NCBI RefSeq assembly: GCF_001461035.1
Contig: NZ_LNAM01000164.1
Span: 60,170 to 116,698 of the forward strand
Length of the DNA: 56,529 nucleotides
Source: Acetivibrio ethanolgignens
Lineage (GTDB): Bacteria; Bacillota; Clostridia; Lachnospirales; Lachnospiraceae
Direction of reading: 5' to 3'
The notes under the pieces are model-generated. The model worked only from the letters and a program-made list of their open reading frames with translations. It did no database searches and was not told the origin of the DNA. Positions 22,414-32,104 of this stretch are shown here, piece by piece. A program made the translations under genes and the position numbers. The first letter of the stretch is position 1, and each line of letters opens with the position of its first letter.

Positions 22414-23871
22414 ATGAAATTAACAGAGCTTTTGGCAGAGGTTTCCTACACCTGTCTGCAGGGTGAGCTTGAAAAGGAAATTCTCGATTTAGTATATGAT
22501 TCCAGAAAGGCAGGAGAGAGCAGCCTCTTTGTCTGTATCAGTGGTGCAGTAAGGGATGGCCATGAATTTGCGGCTGAGGTCTGCGAAAAGGGAGCGACAG
22601 CCCTGATTGTGGAAAAAAATGTAGATGTAGCTGAAGATGTTACGGTACTTAAGGTGGAAAATAGCAGGTTGGCTCTGGCACAGCTGTCGGCTGCCTGGTT
22701 CGGCTATCCGGCAAGAGAGCTTAAAACCATTGGTATTACCGGAACTAAGGGAAAGACTACAACTACTTATATGGTAAAGTCAATCTTAGAGCAATCAGGA
22801 TTTAAAACAGGCTTAATTGGTACCATTGAGACAATTATTGGAGATAAGCATATTCCGGCCAGCAATACAACACCGGAATCTTATATTGTACAAAAGACCT
22901 TCCGTGAGATGGCAGCTGCCGGCTGTGAGGCTGTTGTTATGGAGGTTTCCTCCCAGGGACTGATGCTTCACCGGGTAGGTGGTTTTGTCTTTGATTACGG
23001 CATTTTTACGAACCTGGAGCCAGATCATATCGGACCAAATGAGCACAAGGATATGGAGGACTATATTTCCTGCAAGGCAATGCTCTTTCAACAGTGCCGC
23101 CAGGGTATCTTTAACTGTGACAGCGAGTATTTTGAGCAGGTAATAAAGGGGCATACCTGTGCGGTAGAAACCCTTGGATTTAGTGAAAAGGCAGACCTTA
23201 GGGCAGAGAATACAAGGCTTTTAAAAAAGCCGGGTTATCTTGGTGTTGCCTATGATGTTAAGGGCCTAGCTGACTTCCATGTAGAGATTGATATTCCGGG
23301 TAAATTCAGTGTGTACAATTCTCTGACAGCCATTGCTATCTGCCGTCATTTTGGTGTGAAGGAGGAGACAATCCGCCATGCTCTTAATGAGGTAAGGGTA
23401 AAGGGAAGAGTTGAGCTGGTACCAATTTCTGATAAATTTACCTTGATGATTGATTATGCTCACAATGCTATGGCATTGGAAAGTCTTTTGGGAACCCTTA
23501 GAGAATATCAGCCAAAACGGCTGGTATGCCTCTTTGGCTGCGGCGGCAACCGTTCTAAGCTCCGTCGGTTTGAAATGGGAGAAATTTCTTCTAAGATGGC
23601 TGATTTGACTGTTGTTACTTCAGACAATCCGAGAGATGAAGAACCACAGGCAATTCTCGATGATATTATTACGGGAGTGAAAAAGGGACCGGGAAAATAT
23701 GTAGCGATTATTGACCGTAAGGAGGCCATCAAGTACTGTATTGACAACGCCCAGGAGGATGATGTTATCGTATTGGCAGGAAAGGGTCATGAGGATTATC
23801 AGGAAATAAAGGGAAAGAAATACCGGATGGATGAGCGGGAGCTGATTCAGGATATTTTAGCTGGGAGGTAG
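22414..23871 (+). CDS. murE: UDP-MurNAc-tripeptide synthetase, meso-DAP-adding
   Basis: The 485-residue ligase adds meso-diaminopimelate to UDP-MurNAc-L-Ala-D-Glu. It has the N-terminal UDP-binding domain, the ATP P-loop GITGTKGKTTT, the carbamylated-Lys region (DYISCKAMLF) and the C-terminal amino-acid-selecting motif DNPRDE. That motif marks meso-DAP rather than lysine specificity. AAAGGAT precedes ATG 22414; an in-frame ATG 14 codons earlier lies within dapF and lacks the family N-terminus. murF follows after 2 bp. Confidence 0.95.
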   Translation: MKLTELLAEVSYTCLQGELEKEILDLVYDSRKAGESSLFVCISGAVRDGHEFAAEVCEKGATALIVEKNVDVAEDVTVLKVENSRLALAQLSAAWFGYPARELKTIGITGTKGKTTTTYMVKSILEQSGFKTGLIGTIETIIGDKHIPASNTTPESYIVQKTFREMAAAGCEAVVMEVSSQGLMLHRVGGFVFDYGIFTNLEPDHIGPNEHKDMEDYISCKAMLFQQCRQGIFNCDSEYFEQVIKGHTCAVETLGFSEKADLRAENTRLLKKPGYLGVAYDVKGLADFHVEIDIPGKFSVYNSLTAIAICRHFGVKEETIRHALNEVRVKGRVELVPISDKFTLMIDYAHNAMALESLLGTLREYQPKRLVCLFGCGGNRSKLRRFEMGEISSKMADLTVVTSDNPRDEEPQAILDDIITGVKKGPGKYVAIIDRKEAIKYCIDNAQEDDVIVLAGKGHEDYQEIKGKKYRMDERELIQDILAGR

Positions 23872-23873
23872 GA

Positions 23874-25262
23874 ATGGAATTATCAGTAAAGGAAATTATA
23901 GAAGCAACCGGCGGTACTCTTTTATGTGGCAGTGAAAGGCTTAAGGTTACCGGAGCCTGCGTGGATTCCAGAAAGGCAGAAAAAGGGGATATTTTTGTGC
24001 CCTTAATAGGAGAAAGGGTAGATGCACACCGGTTTATAAAGGCAGTGCTGGAAGGCGGGACAGAGTGCTCCTTTACCTCTAGCCGTGAGGCCTATGAGGA
24101 AGTAAAGGATTTAGGAAAAACGGTGATTTTGGTAGAAGATACGCTGAAGGCTTTGCAGGATATGGCGTCTTATTACCGGAGCCATTTTCAACTGCCGATT
24201 ATCGGTATTACCGGAAGTGTTGGAAAAACAACAACAAAAGAAATGGTAGCAGCAGCTTTGGAGACAAAGCTTCGGGTATTAAAGACCGAAGGGAATATGA
24301 ACAGCCAGATTGGCCTGTCCCTGATGATGCTAAAGCTTACAAAAGAGCATCAAGCGGCTGTTATAGAGATGGGCATGAGCGAGAAGGGTGAGATGTCAAA
24401 GCTTGCGGTCATTGCACGGCCGGAGATAGCAGTTATGACCAATATTGGTGTTTCTCATATTGGCCAGCTGGGGAGCCAGGAAAATATCAGAGAAGAGAAG
24501 CTTCATATTACGGATACCTTTTCAGAGGAAAAGGGAAAGCTGTTTTTAAATGGTGATGACGAGCTTCTTTCCCAGGTGAAGCTTTCTAAAGGAAAAAGTA
24601 TTTTTTATGGTATTTCCGAGGAGTGTAGATTGAAGGCAACGGACATTGAAACAATTGGAGAGGAAACCCATTTTACCTTTCATTATCCGGGCGGTACGGA
24701 AAGAATTGTGCTTTCTGTATTGGGATATCATAATGTATTGAATGCTTTGGCAGCTCTTGGCATAGCTCTGGAATTTGGTATTTCACCGGCAGAGGCGAAG
24801 CAGGGGCTCTATCATTACCGTCCGATTGCTATGCGTGGGCAGATTTATGAGAAAAATGGCTGGAAGGTGATTGATGACACCTATAATGCCAGTCCGGATT
24901 CCATGAAAAGCAGTATTCAGATGCTTTTAGAGCATAGGGAATTTTCAAGACGGTTTGCTGTGCTGGCAGATGTACTGGAGCTGGGAGAAATTTCATATGA
25001 ATGTCATTATGAGGTCGGAATGTTCATCGCTAAAATAAAGGCGGAGGATAGAAAGGTAGATGAGATCATAACCGTAGGCTGCGAAGCAAAGGCCATTGGG
25101 AAGGCCGTGTTGGAGAATGCTCCATCTATTCGGGTACATTCCTTTGACACAAATGGGCAGGCAATTGCTTACCTGAAGGAGAATCTGAAGGCTGGAGATG
25201 GCTGTATTGTTAAAGGCTCCCGTGGTATGCATACGGATGAGATTGTAAGAGCACTGATTTAA
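23874..25262 (+). CDS. murF: UDP-MurNAc-tripeptide:D-Ala-D-Ala ligase
   Basis: The 462-residue Mur ligase completes the UDP-MurNAc-pentapeptide. It has the MurF-type N-terminus (DSRKAEKGDIFVPLIGERVDAHRFI), the P-loop GITGSVGKTTTKEM, MTNIGVSHIGQLGS, and the C-terminal DDTYNASPDSMKSS. GGGAGG inside the end of murE is its ribosome-binding site, so the two genes are tightly coupled. priA follows after 14 bp. Confidence 0.95.
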   Translation: MELSVKEIIEATGGTLLCGSERLKVTGACVDSRKAEKGDIFVPLIGERVDAHRFIKAVLEGGTECSFTSSREAYEEVKDLGKTVILVEDTLKALQDMASYYRSHFQLPIIGITGSVGKTTTKEMVAAALETKLRVLKTEGNMNSQIGLSLMMLKLTKEHQAAVIEMGMSEKGEMSKLAVIARPEIAVMTNIGVSHIGQLGSQENIREEKLHITDTFSEEKGKLFLNGDDELLSQVKLSKGKSIFYGISEECRLKATDIETIGEETHFTFHYPGGTERIVLSVLGYHNVLNALAALGIALEFGISPAEAKQGLYHYRPIAMRGQIYEKNGWKVIDDTYNASPDSMKSSIQMLLEHREFSRRFAVLADVLELGEISYECHYEVGMFIAKIKAEDRKVDEIITVGCEAKAIGKAVLENAPSIRVHSFDTNGQAIAYLKENLKAGDGCIVKGSRGMHTDEIVRALI

Positions 25263-25276
25263 AAGTGAGGTAAGAG

Positions 25277-27523
25277 ATGTTGTATGCGGATGTAATTGTA
25301 GACATTTCCCATGAGAATATAGATAAGACTTATCAGTACCAGATACCGAAGGAGCTGGAAGCATCTGTAGGCTATGGTACGCCGGTGCGTATTCCCTTTG
25401 GGAGAGGCAGCCGCAGTATAAAAGGATATATTGTAGGGTTTTCTGAAAAACCTTCTATTTCTGTAGAACGAATTAAGGCGATTGAAGGGGTTATTGAGGA
25501 CGGTGTTGTAATTGAATCACAGCTCATTACTCTGGCCTGGTGGATGAAGGAAAACTATGGTTCTACGATGAATGATGCCTTGAAAACAGTGCTTCCGGTA
25601 AAGGAGGCAGTAAAAGCAAAGGAAAGAGCCTGGATTTCTCTGGCAAAGGGCAGAGCTGAGACCGTTGTTTTTCTGGAGGAAAGTAAAAAAAAGAGCAATA
25701 AGGGCCGGGTGCGGCTTTTAAAGGCCCTTTTAGAAAAGGAGCCTATGGAGCTTAGTCAGGCAGTTTCCGGGCTCGGCATTGCCAGAACAACGCTAAAAGA
25801 TATGGAAAAGCTTGGCTATATCCACCTGGACAGGGAAAGAGTTTACAGGAATCCGGTTTCGGTGGAGCAGCGAGAGGAGAAGAGGGTAATCTTAAATGGA
25901 GAACAAAGAAGGATTGCAGATACCATTATTAAGGAATGGGAAACAGGGCATCGGGATACTTATCTGATTCATGGTGTGACCGGAAGCGGAAAGACGGAGG
26001 TTTATCTGGAGATTATTGAGGCGGTTTTGAAAAGGAAGCAGCAGGTTATCATGCTGATTCCAGAAATAGCTCTGACCTTTCAGACAGTGCTTCGTTTTTA
26101 CCGGAGACTGGGAGAAAGGGTATCAGTACTTCATTCCCGGATGTCGAAGGGGGAGCGTTATGACCAGTATGTCCGGGCTAAAAACGGAGATATTGATGTT
26201 ATTATTGGGCCGCGTTCCGCTTTGTTTGCTCCCTTTGAAAGACTTGGACTGATAATTATAGATGAGGAGCATGAGGGAAGCTATAAAAGTGAAGGCTCAC
26301 CGAAATATCATGCAAGAGAAACGGCAATAGAACGGGCCAGACTGCAGGGAGCATCGGTTATTCTTGGCTCTGCAACCCCTTCCCTGGAATCCTATTATAA
26401 GGCAGAAAAAGGAGAATACCGTCTGTTTACGATGAAGGAGCGGGCGGGAGAAGGAAGACTTCCATTGGTTCATATTACTGATTTGCGGGAAGAATTAAAA
26501 AAGGGAAATAAATCTATTTTTGGGGAGCTTCTGCGGGAAAAGCTTCTGGCACGCCTGGAGAAGGGGGAACAGTCGATGCTTTTTATCAACCGGCGGGGGT
26601 ATGCGGGATTTGTTTCTTGTCGAAGCTGTGGATATGTGGTAAAATGTCCTCATTGCGATGTGTCTCTAACCTTTCATCAGGCAGGATATCATAGAGAAGG
26701 AGGTCTTAAATGCCATTACTGTGGCTATGAAGCACCGATGCCAAAGAAGTGCCCGGAGTGCGGTTCCCCGTATATTGCGGCCTTTGGTACGGGAACCCAG
26801 AAAATTGAGGAGCTTTTAAACCGGGAATTTCCAGAGGCCAGAGTCCTTCGGATGGATATGGATACCACTCAGGGCAAGGATGGGCATGAAAGGATTTTAT
26901 CAGCCTTTATGAACCACAAAGCTGATATTTTAGTAGGTACCCAGATGATTGTTAAGGGACATGATTTCCCGGATGTTACGCTGGTAGGAGTACTGGCAGC
27001 AGATTTATCCTTGTATGCAGGAGATTTCCGCTCTTCGGAGAAGACCTTCCAGCTGTTGTGCCAGGCTGCCGGACGGGCAGGGCGTGGCAGGAAACCGGGA
27101 GAGGTCGTAATACAGACCTACAATCCGGAGCATTACAGCATTGTAACAGCGGCCAGACAGGATTATCCGGCCTTTTATGAGCAGGAAATTCTTTACCGGA
27201 GTATGGCTTCCTACCCACCGGTTTCCCATATGCTGGTGGTATTTGTAACGGCCAGAGAGGAGGAGCTTGCCAGGCGGGGGGCTGAGTGTCTAAAGGAGAT
27301 AACAGGGAAACAGCTTCTAACAGAGCAGGTAGCCTTTATCGGACCGGCAGCAGCTACGGTAGGAAAGGTAAATGATATTTACCGTCAGGTGCTTTATATA
27401 AAGTCGGTGGATTATAATATACTAAAGGAAATTAAGAATTTTATGGAAGGGTATTTAAGCTGTACCGAAGAGTTTAAGCGGATAAATGTGCAGTTTGATT
27501 TTGACCCGATGTTCCATTATTAG
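25277..27523 (+). CDS. priA: Primosomal replication restart helicase PriA
   Basis: The 748-residue superfamily 2 helicase reloads replication forks. It has the N-terminal 3'-end-binding domain (VDISHENIDKTYQYQIP), Walker A GVTGSGKTEVYLE, Walker B-type DEEHEGSYK, SATPSLES and QAAGRAGRG. The zinc-binding cysteine cluster includes CRSCGYVVKCPHC, CHYCGY and CPECGS. The length is close to the family norm. The priA-def-fmt order is widespread in bacteria. Confidence 0.96.
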   Translation: MLYADVIVDISHENIDKTYQYQIPKELEASVGYGTPVRIPFGRGSRSIKGYIVGFSEKPSISVERIKAIEGVIEDGVVIESQLITLAWWMKENYGSTMNDALKTVLPVKEAVKAKERAWISLAKGRAETVVFLEESKKKSNKGRVRLLKALLEKEPMELSQAVSGLGIARTTLKDMEKLGYIHLDRERVYRNPVSVEQREEKRVILNGEQRRIADTIIKEWETGHRDTYLIHGVTGSGKTEVYLEIIEAVLKRKQQVIMLIPEIALTFQTVLRFYRRLGERVSVLHSRMSKGERYDQYVRAKNGDIDVIIGPRSALFAPFERLGLIIIDEEHEGSYKSEGSPKYHARETAIERARLQGASVILGSATPSLESYYKAEKGEYRLFTMKERAGEGRLPLVHITDLREELKKGNKSIFGELLREKLLARLEKGEQSMLFINRRGYAGFVSCRSCGYVVKCPHCDVSLTFHQAGYHREGGLKCHYCGYEAPMPKKCPECGSPYIAAFGTGTQKIEELLNREFPEARVLRMDMDTTQGKDGHERILSAFMNHKADILVGTQMIVKGHDFPDVTLVGVLAADLSLYAGDFRSSEKTFQLLCQAAGRAGRGRKPGEVVIQTYNPEHYSIVTAARQDYPAFYEQEILYRSMASYPPVSHMLVVFVTAREEELARRGAECLKEITGKQLLTEQVAFIGPAAATVGKVNDIYRQVLYIKSVDYNILKEIKNFMEGYLSCTEEFKRINVQFDFDPMFHY

Positions 27524-27533
27524 GAGGAGAAAG

Positions 27534-28031
27534 ATGGCATTAAGAAATATTAGGGAAATGGGTGACCCGGTATTAGAAAAGAGGGCAAAGCCGGTTAAGG
27601 AAGTAAATGAAAAAACAAGGATTTTAATTGGTGATATGTTAGATACTATGTATGAGGCCTGTGGTGTAGGCCTTGCAGCACCTCAGATTGGTATTTTAAA
27701 GCGTATTGTGGTAATCGATGTTTCTCAGGAGGGAGATAGTCCGGTGATTTTGATTAATCCGGAGGTAATCGAAACATCAGGTGAACAGACTGGCTATGAG
27801 GGCTGTTTAAGTGTTCCGGGAAAATCCGGTATCGTTACCCGGCCAAATTATGCAAAGGTAAAAGCGTTGAATGAAAATATGGAGGAAATTATCGTTGAAG
27901 GTGAAGGTTTGATGGCAAGAGCATTATGCCATGAAACGGATCATCTGGATGGACACCTTTATGTAGAAAGGGTAGAAGGCGATTTGATAGATAACAGTCA
28001 GCTTCAGGATGCTGGGGATGAGGAGGAATAG
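27534..28031 (+). CDS. def: Peptide deformylase
   Basis: The 165-residue metalloenzyme removes the formyl group from new proteins. All three motifs are present: GVGLAAPQIG, EGCLSVPG and CHETDHLDG, with Cys and the two His as metal ligands. TAGGAGG at the priA stop codon directs ATG 27534; in-frame sequence upstream is only the end of priA. fmt follows after 1 bp, which couples formylation and deformylation. Confidence 0.96.
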   Translation: MALRNIREMGDPVLEKRAKPVKEVNEKTRILIGDMLDTMYEACGVGLAAPQIGILKRIVVIDVSQEGDSPVILINPEVIETSGEQTGYEGCLSVPGKSGIVTRPNYAKVKALNENMEEIIVEGEGLMARALCHETDHLDGHLYVERVEGDLIDNSQLQDAGDEEE

Positions 28032-28032
28032 C

Positions 28033-28965
28033 ATGAAGGTAATTTTTATGGGAACACCGGATTTTGCGGTGCCTACTCTTAGGGCAATTCATGAGGCCGG
28101 TCATGAGCTTTTAGCCGTGGTGACTCAGCCGGATAAGCCTAAGGGGCGAGGAGAGAAGATTAAGTTTCCGCCGGTGAAGGAGCAGGCCTTAGAATATGGT
28201 GTGCCGGTCTATCAGCCGGTACGGATTAAAAGGGAACCGGAATTTATTGAGCTTCTGAGAAGCTTACAGCCGGAGGTTATTGTTGTTGTGGCCTTTGGAC
28301 AGATTCTTCCAAAGGAGGTCTTAGATATTCCAAAGTACGGCTGTATCAATGTCCATGCATCCTTGCTTCCAAAGCTTCGTGGTGCAGCTCCGATTCAATG
28401 GTCTGTTATCAATGGTGAGGAAAAAACCGGTGTTACCACGATGTTTATGGATGTGGGACTGGATACCGGTGATATGCTATTAAAGGAGGAGACTCCAATT
28501 TTGCCGAAAGAGACAGGTGGAAGCCTTCACGACCGTCTGGCACAGATGGGAGGGCCGCTTTTGGTGCGTACTCTTGAGGAACTGGAAAAAGGCAGTTTGG
28601 TGAGAGAAAAGCAAAGGGATGAGGATTCAAGCTATGCCCGGATGTTAGATAAGGCATTGGGACAGCTTGACTTTAGCAAACCGGCCATAGAGCTGGAACG
28701 ATTAATCCGGGGGCTTAATCCATGGCCAAGTGCCTATACTCATTTGGATGGTAAGACTATGAAGATATGGAAGGCAGAGGTTGTTCCGGAAGATTCCGGA
28801 AGAAAACCGGGAGAGATCTGCCGGGTGACAAAGAAAGCGATAGCCGTACAGACTGGCAGCGGAGCTTTAGAGATTACAGAGCTTCAGCTGGAGGGCAAGA
28901 AACGGATGAGCGCAGAGGCATTTCTGAGAGGTTATGAGATAAATGAGGGAACCCTTTTACAATAA
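28033..28965 (+). CDS. fmt: Methionyl-tRNA formyltransferase
   Basis: The 310-residue enzyme formylates initiator Met-tRNA. It has the N-terminal MKVIFMGTPDFAVPTL, the formyl-donor site HASLLPKLRGAAPIQW, the segment TGVTTMFMDVGLDTGDML, and the C-terminal OB-like domain (LRGYEINEGTLL end). AGGAGG (28021-28026) inside the end of def fixes ATG 28033. Confidence 0.95.
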   Translation: MKVIFMGTPDFAVPTLRAIHEAGHELLAVVTQPDKPKGRGEKIKFPPVKEQALEYGVPVYQPVRIKREPEFIELLRSLQPEVIVVVAFGQILPKEVLDIPKYGCINVHASLLPKLRGAAPIQWSVINGEEKTGVTTMFMDVGLDTGDMLLKEETPILPKETGGSLHDRLAQMGGPLLVRTLEELEKGSLVREKQRDEDSSYARMLDKALGQLDFSKPAIELERLIRGLNPWPSAYTHLDGKTMKIWKAEVVPEDSGRKPGEICRVTKKAIAVQTGSGALEITELQLEGKKRMSAEAFLRGYEINEGTLLQ

Positions 28966-28985
28966 CATTTCTTGGAGGGATAGTT

Positions 28986-29681
28986 ATGTTTTGGTATGAT
29001 TCAACATATATTTTAATTTTAATCGGTGTTGTAATTTCTGCAATTGCTTCGGTAAGGGTAAACAGTACCTACAGCAAGTATTCCAGAGTAAGAAGCAGGT
29101 CTGGTATGACTGGAGCAGAGGCTGCGGAGAAGATTCTTCACATGGCGGGTATCTATGATGTACAGGTAACCCATGTCAGAGGAAGTCTGACAGACCACTA
29201 TGATCCGAGAGCTAAGGTGCTCCGGCTTTCTGACGCTGTTTATGGACAGTCTTCGGTAGCAGCCATTGGTGTAGCAGCTCATGAGTGTGGCCATGCGATT
29301 CAGCATCATATTGGTTATGTACCGTTAAGCATCCGTTCTGCTATTGTACCGGTAGCAAATTTTGGCTCCCAGCTGAGCTGGCCATTGTTTTTAATTGGTT
29401 TGTTTATCAATGGAAATACTGGGTATGCTTTGATGATGGGTGGTATTATTTTGTTTTCGGCAGCATTGTTATTCCAGCTGATTACCCTGCCGGTAGAATT
29501 TAACGCTTCAAGCCGGGCAGTACGGATTCTGGGAGAAACAGGAATTTTGCGGGAGGATGAGCTTCCGTATACAAAAAAGGTGTTAGGAGCGGCAGCTCTT
29601 ACCTATGTTGCAGCGGCTTTAGCATCGATTCTGCAGATTCTTCGTCTGTTTATTTTAGCCGGAGGCAGAAGAAGAGATTAA
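28986..29681 (+). CDS. Neutral zinc metallopeptidase, YugP type, membrane-bound
   Basis: The 231-residue membrane protein has an N-terminal membrane segment (about 7-24), the zinc-protease motif AAHECGHAIQHH (about 96-107) and three more membrane segments (about 115-140, 145-170, 200-225). NASSRAVRILGETGIL is also conserved in the Zn_peptidase_2 family. Substrates are unknown. The position between fmt and rsmB is common in Clostridia. GGAGGG precedes the start. Confidence 0.9.
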   Translation: MFWYDSTYILILIGVVISAIASVRVNSTYSKYSRVRSRSGMTGAEAAEKILHMAGIYDVQVTHVRGSLTDHYDPRAKVLRLSDAVYGQSSVAAIGVAAHECGHAIQHHIGYVPLSIRSAIVPVANFGSQLSWPLFLIGLFINGNTGYALMMGGIILFSAALLFQLITLPVEFNASSRAVRILGETGILREDELPYTKKVLGAAALTYVAAALASILQILRLFILAGGRRRD

Positions 29682-29716
29682 TACAGCATGAAATGGCTGT
29701 AAAATTTGGAGGTTTC

Positions 29717-31051
29717 ATGAATTCAGATGTAAATATGCGGGAAGTAGCTCTTTCAGTGCTTTTAGAGGTGCTGGAAAGAAATAGCTATTTAAACTCAGTT
29801 CTGGGAATGACCCTGGAAAAATACCAGTATCTGGATAAACAGGACAGAGCCTTTCTTACCAGATTGTGTGAGGGTGTTGTAGAGCGGAGGCTTACATTAG
29901 ATTATTATCTCAATCAGTATTCCAAGGTAAAGACGGAAAAGATGAAGCCGGTAATCCGGACAATATTAAGAATGGGTGTTTATCAGCTCAAATATATGGA
30001 TCAGGTGCCCGACAGTGCTGCCTGCAATGAATCTGTAAAGCTGGCAGTGAAAAAGGGCTTTGGAAGCCTTAGAGGCTTTGTAAATGGAGTACTCAGGGCA
30101 GTTGCCAGAGGCGAAGATAGTATTCCAGGGAATCTTTCTGTAAAATATTCTATGCCAGAGTGGCTGGTAGAAAAGTGGACAGCAGTCTATGGATTAGAAA
30201 AGACAGAGACTATGCTTTCTGCCTTTTTGGAGAGCCGAAAGACGCATATACGCTGTCTGGAGGGCGAAGAGAATATGCTTTTGGAGGAACTGATTTCCGA
30301 AGGGATAGAGGCAGAAAGGGGAGCATATCTTCCTTATGCACTGACAATTTCCGGTTATAATTATCTGCGGCAGCTAAAAAGCTTTCGGGAAGGACGCTTT
30401 CAGGTGCAGGATGAAAGCTCCATGCTGATTGGTGAGTGTGCGGGAATACGGCCGGAGGATATTGTTGTGGATGTCTGTGGAGCTCCTGGCGGCAAGGCAA
30501 CTCATGCTGCCCAGAAGCTTAGAGGTAAAGGTCTTGTCAGTGTACGGGATTTGACAGAAAAAAAGACTGCCCTGATCCGGGAAAATGTAGACCGGCTGGG
30601 TTTAACTAATGTTGAGATTAAAGAGTGGGATGCATTGACTCTGGATGAGGCGTGGAAGGAAAAGGCAGATGTTGTGTTGGCGGATCTTCCATGCTCCGGT
30701 CTTGGCATTATCGGCAAAAAGCCAGATATTAAATATCACGCTTCCCAGGAGGGAATTGAAGCCCTGCGGGATCTGCAAAGACAGATACTCTCTGTGGTAT
30801 GGCAGTATGTAAAGCCGGGAGGAACTCTGCTGTACAGCACCTGTACAGCAACTCCGGAGGAAAATGAGGAAAATGCCCTGTGGTTTGCCCAGAATTTTGA
30901 TTTTGAGCTGGTATCCTTAAAGGAAGCTGTACCGGAAATTTTGAAAAATGAGGTATCAGAGAAAGGATTTTTACAGCTGTATCCTGGTGTACACAGCTGT
31001 GATGGATTTTTCCTGGCGAAATTCCGCAGAAAAGAAAGAAAAAGAGGATAG
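29717..31051 (+). CDS. rsmB: 16S rRNA (cytosine-967-C5)-methyltransferase
   Basis: The 444-residue enzyme methylates C967 of 16S rRNA. It has an N-terminal NusB-like RNA-binding domain (about 1-140) and a Rossmann methyltransferase domain with DVCGAPGGKATHAAQ (SAM site). The two conserved cysteines lie in DLPCSGLG and YSTCTATPEENE. TTGGAGG ahead of ATG 29717 selects it over an in-frame ATG 8 codons earlier. It is 1 bp from rlmN. Confidence 0.94.
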   Translation: MNSDVNMREVALSVLLEVLERNSYLNSVLGMTLEKYQYLDKQDRAFLTRLCEGVVERRLTLDYYLNQYSKVKTEKMKPVIRTILRMGVYQLKYMDQVPDSAACNESVKLAVKKGFGSLRGFVNGVLRAVARGEDSIPGNLSVKYSMPEWLVEKWTAVYGLEKTETMLSAFLESRKTHIRCLEGEENMLLEELISEGIEAERGAYLPYALTISGYNYLRQLKSFREGRFQVQDESSMLIGECAGIRPEDIVVDVCGAPGGKATHAAQKLRGKGLVSVRDLTEKKTALIRENVDRLGLTNVEIKEWDALTLDEAWKEKADVVLADLPCSGLGIIGKKPDIKYHASQEGIEALRDLQRQILSVVWQYVKPGGTLLYSTCTATPEENEENALWFAQNFDFELVSLKEAVPEILKNEVSEKGFLQLYPGVHSCDGFFLAKFRRKERKRG

Positions 31052-31052
31052 T

Positions 31053-32102
31053 ATGGAAAAAGAGGATATAAAAGGATTGAGCCTTCCAGAGCTTACAAAA
31101 GTGCTGGAAACAATGTCTGAAAAGCCCTTCCGGGCAAAGCAGATTTATGAATGGCTTCATAAAAAGCTGGTGATCTCCTTTGATGAGATGACTAATATCT
31201 CAAGGCCGCTGCGGGAAAAGCTTGCACAAAAGTATGAGATTATTTCGATTACAATGGTAGATAAGCTGGTGTCAAAAAATGATGGAACCACAAAGTTCTT
31301 ATTTCGTTTAGGTGACGGAAGAGTGATTGAAAGTGTACTGATGAAATACAAGCATGGAAATAGTGTTTGTATTTCATCTCAGGTAGGCTGCAGGATGGGC
31401 TGTCGGTTCTGTGCATCGACACTGGGAGGCCTGGAGAGAAACCTGACAGCCTCTGAGATGCTTTCTCAGGTATATGAAATTCAGCGCATTTCAGGAGAAC
31501 GGGTTTCTAACATCGTAGTGATGGGCACAGGAGAACCTTTGGACAATTATGATAATTTCCTGGAATTTGTACATAGGATAAGCGATGAAAACGGCTTAAA
31601 TATCAGTCAGAGAAATATAACGGCATCGACCTGCGGTCTGGTGGAGAGAATCCGCCAGCTGGCAGAGAAGAATTTACAGATTACACTGGCAATTTCTTTA
31701 CATGCTCCCAACGATACCATGCGAAGGGAGCTGATGCCGGTAGCAAATAAATATACAATTGCGGAAATTATGGAGGCTTGTCATTATTATTACGAAAAAA
31801 CAGGACGACGGATTACCTTTGAATACAGTCTGGTAAAGGATTCCAATGATAGCGAGGAGGCAGCCTTAGAGCTTTCCAGACTCTTGAAAGGCTTTAACTG
31901 TCATGTGAACCTGATTCCGGTAAATCCAATCAAAGAACGTAATTACAGGCATTCCGAGGAAAAATATATACAAAAGTTCAAATTAATACTTGAAAGAAAC
32001 GGAATAAATGTTACAATTAGAAGAGAACTGGGCAGCGATATTAACGCGGCCTGTGGACAGCTTAGGAAAAGCTATATAGATAAAGAAATTTCGGAGGGAT
32101 AG
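31053..32102 (+). CDS. rlmN: Dual-specificity 23S rRNA/tRNA adenine-C2 methyltransferase
   Basis: The 349-residue radical-SAM enzyme methylates A2503 of 23S rRNA and A37 of some tRNAs. The iron-sulfur cluster cysteines are in CRMGCRFCAS, preceded by SVCISSQVG, with MGTGEPLDNYDN and the late Cys in DINAACGQLR. The start at 31053 follows the rsmB stop by 1 bp, with AAAGAGG inside rsmB. stp follows after 2 bp. Confidence 0.95.
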   Translation: MEKEDIKGLSLPELTKVLETMSEKPFRAKQIYEWLHKKLVISFDEMTNISRPLREKLAQKYEIISITMVDKLVSKNDGTTKFLFRLGDGRVIESVLMKYKHGNSVCISSQVGCRMGCRFCASTLGGLERNLTASEMLSQVYEIQRISGERVSNIVVMGTGEPLDNYDNFLEFVHRISDENGLNISQRNITASTCGLVERIRQLAEKNLQITLAISLHAPNDTMRRELMPVANKYTIAEIMEACHYYYEKTGRRITFEYSLVKDSNDSEEAALELSRLLKGFNCHVNLIPVNPIKERNYRHSEEKYIQKFKLILERNGINVTIRRELGSDINAACGQLRKSYIDKEISEG

Positions 32103-32104
32103 AA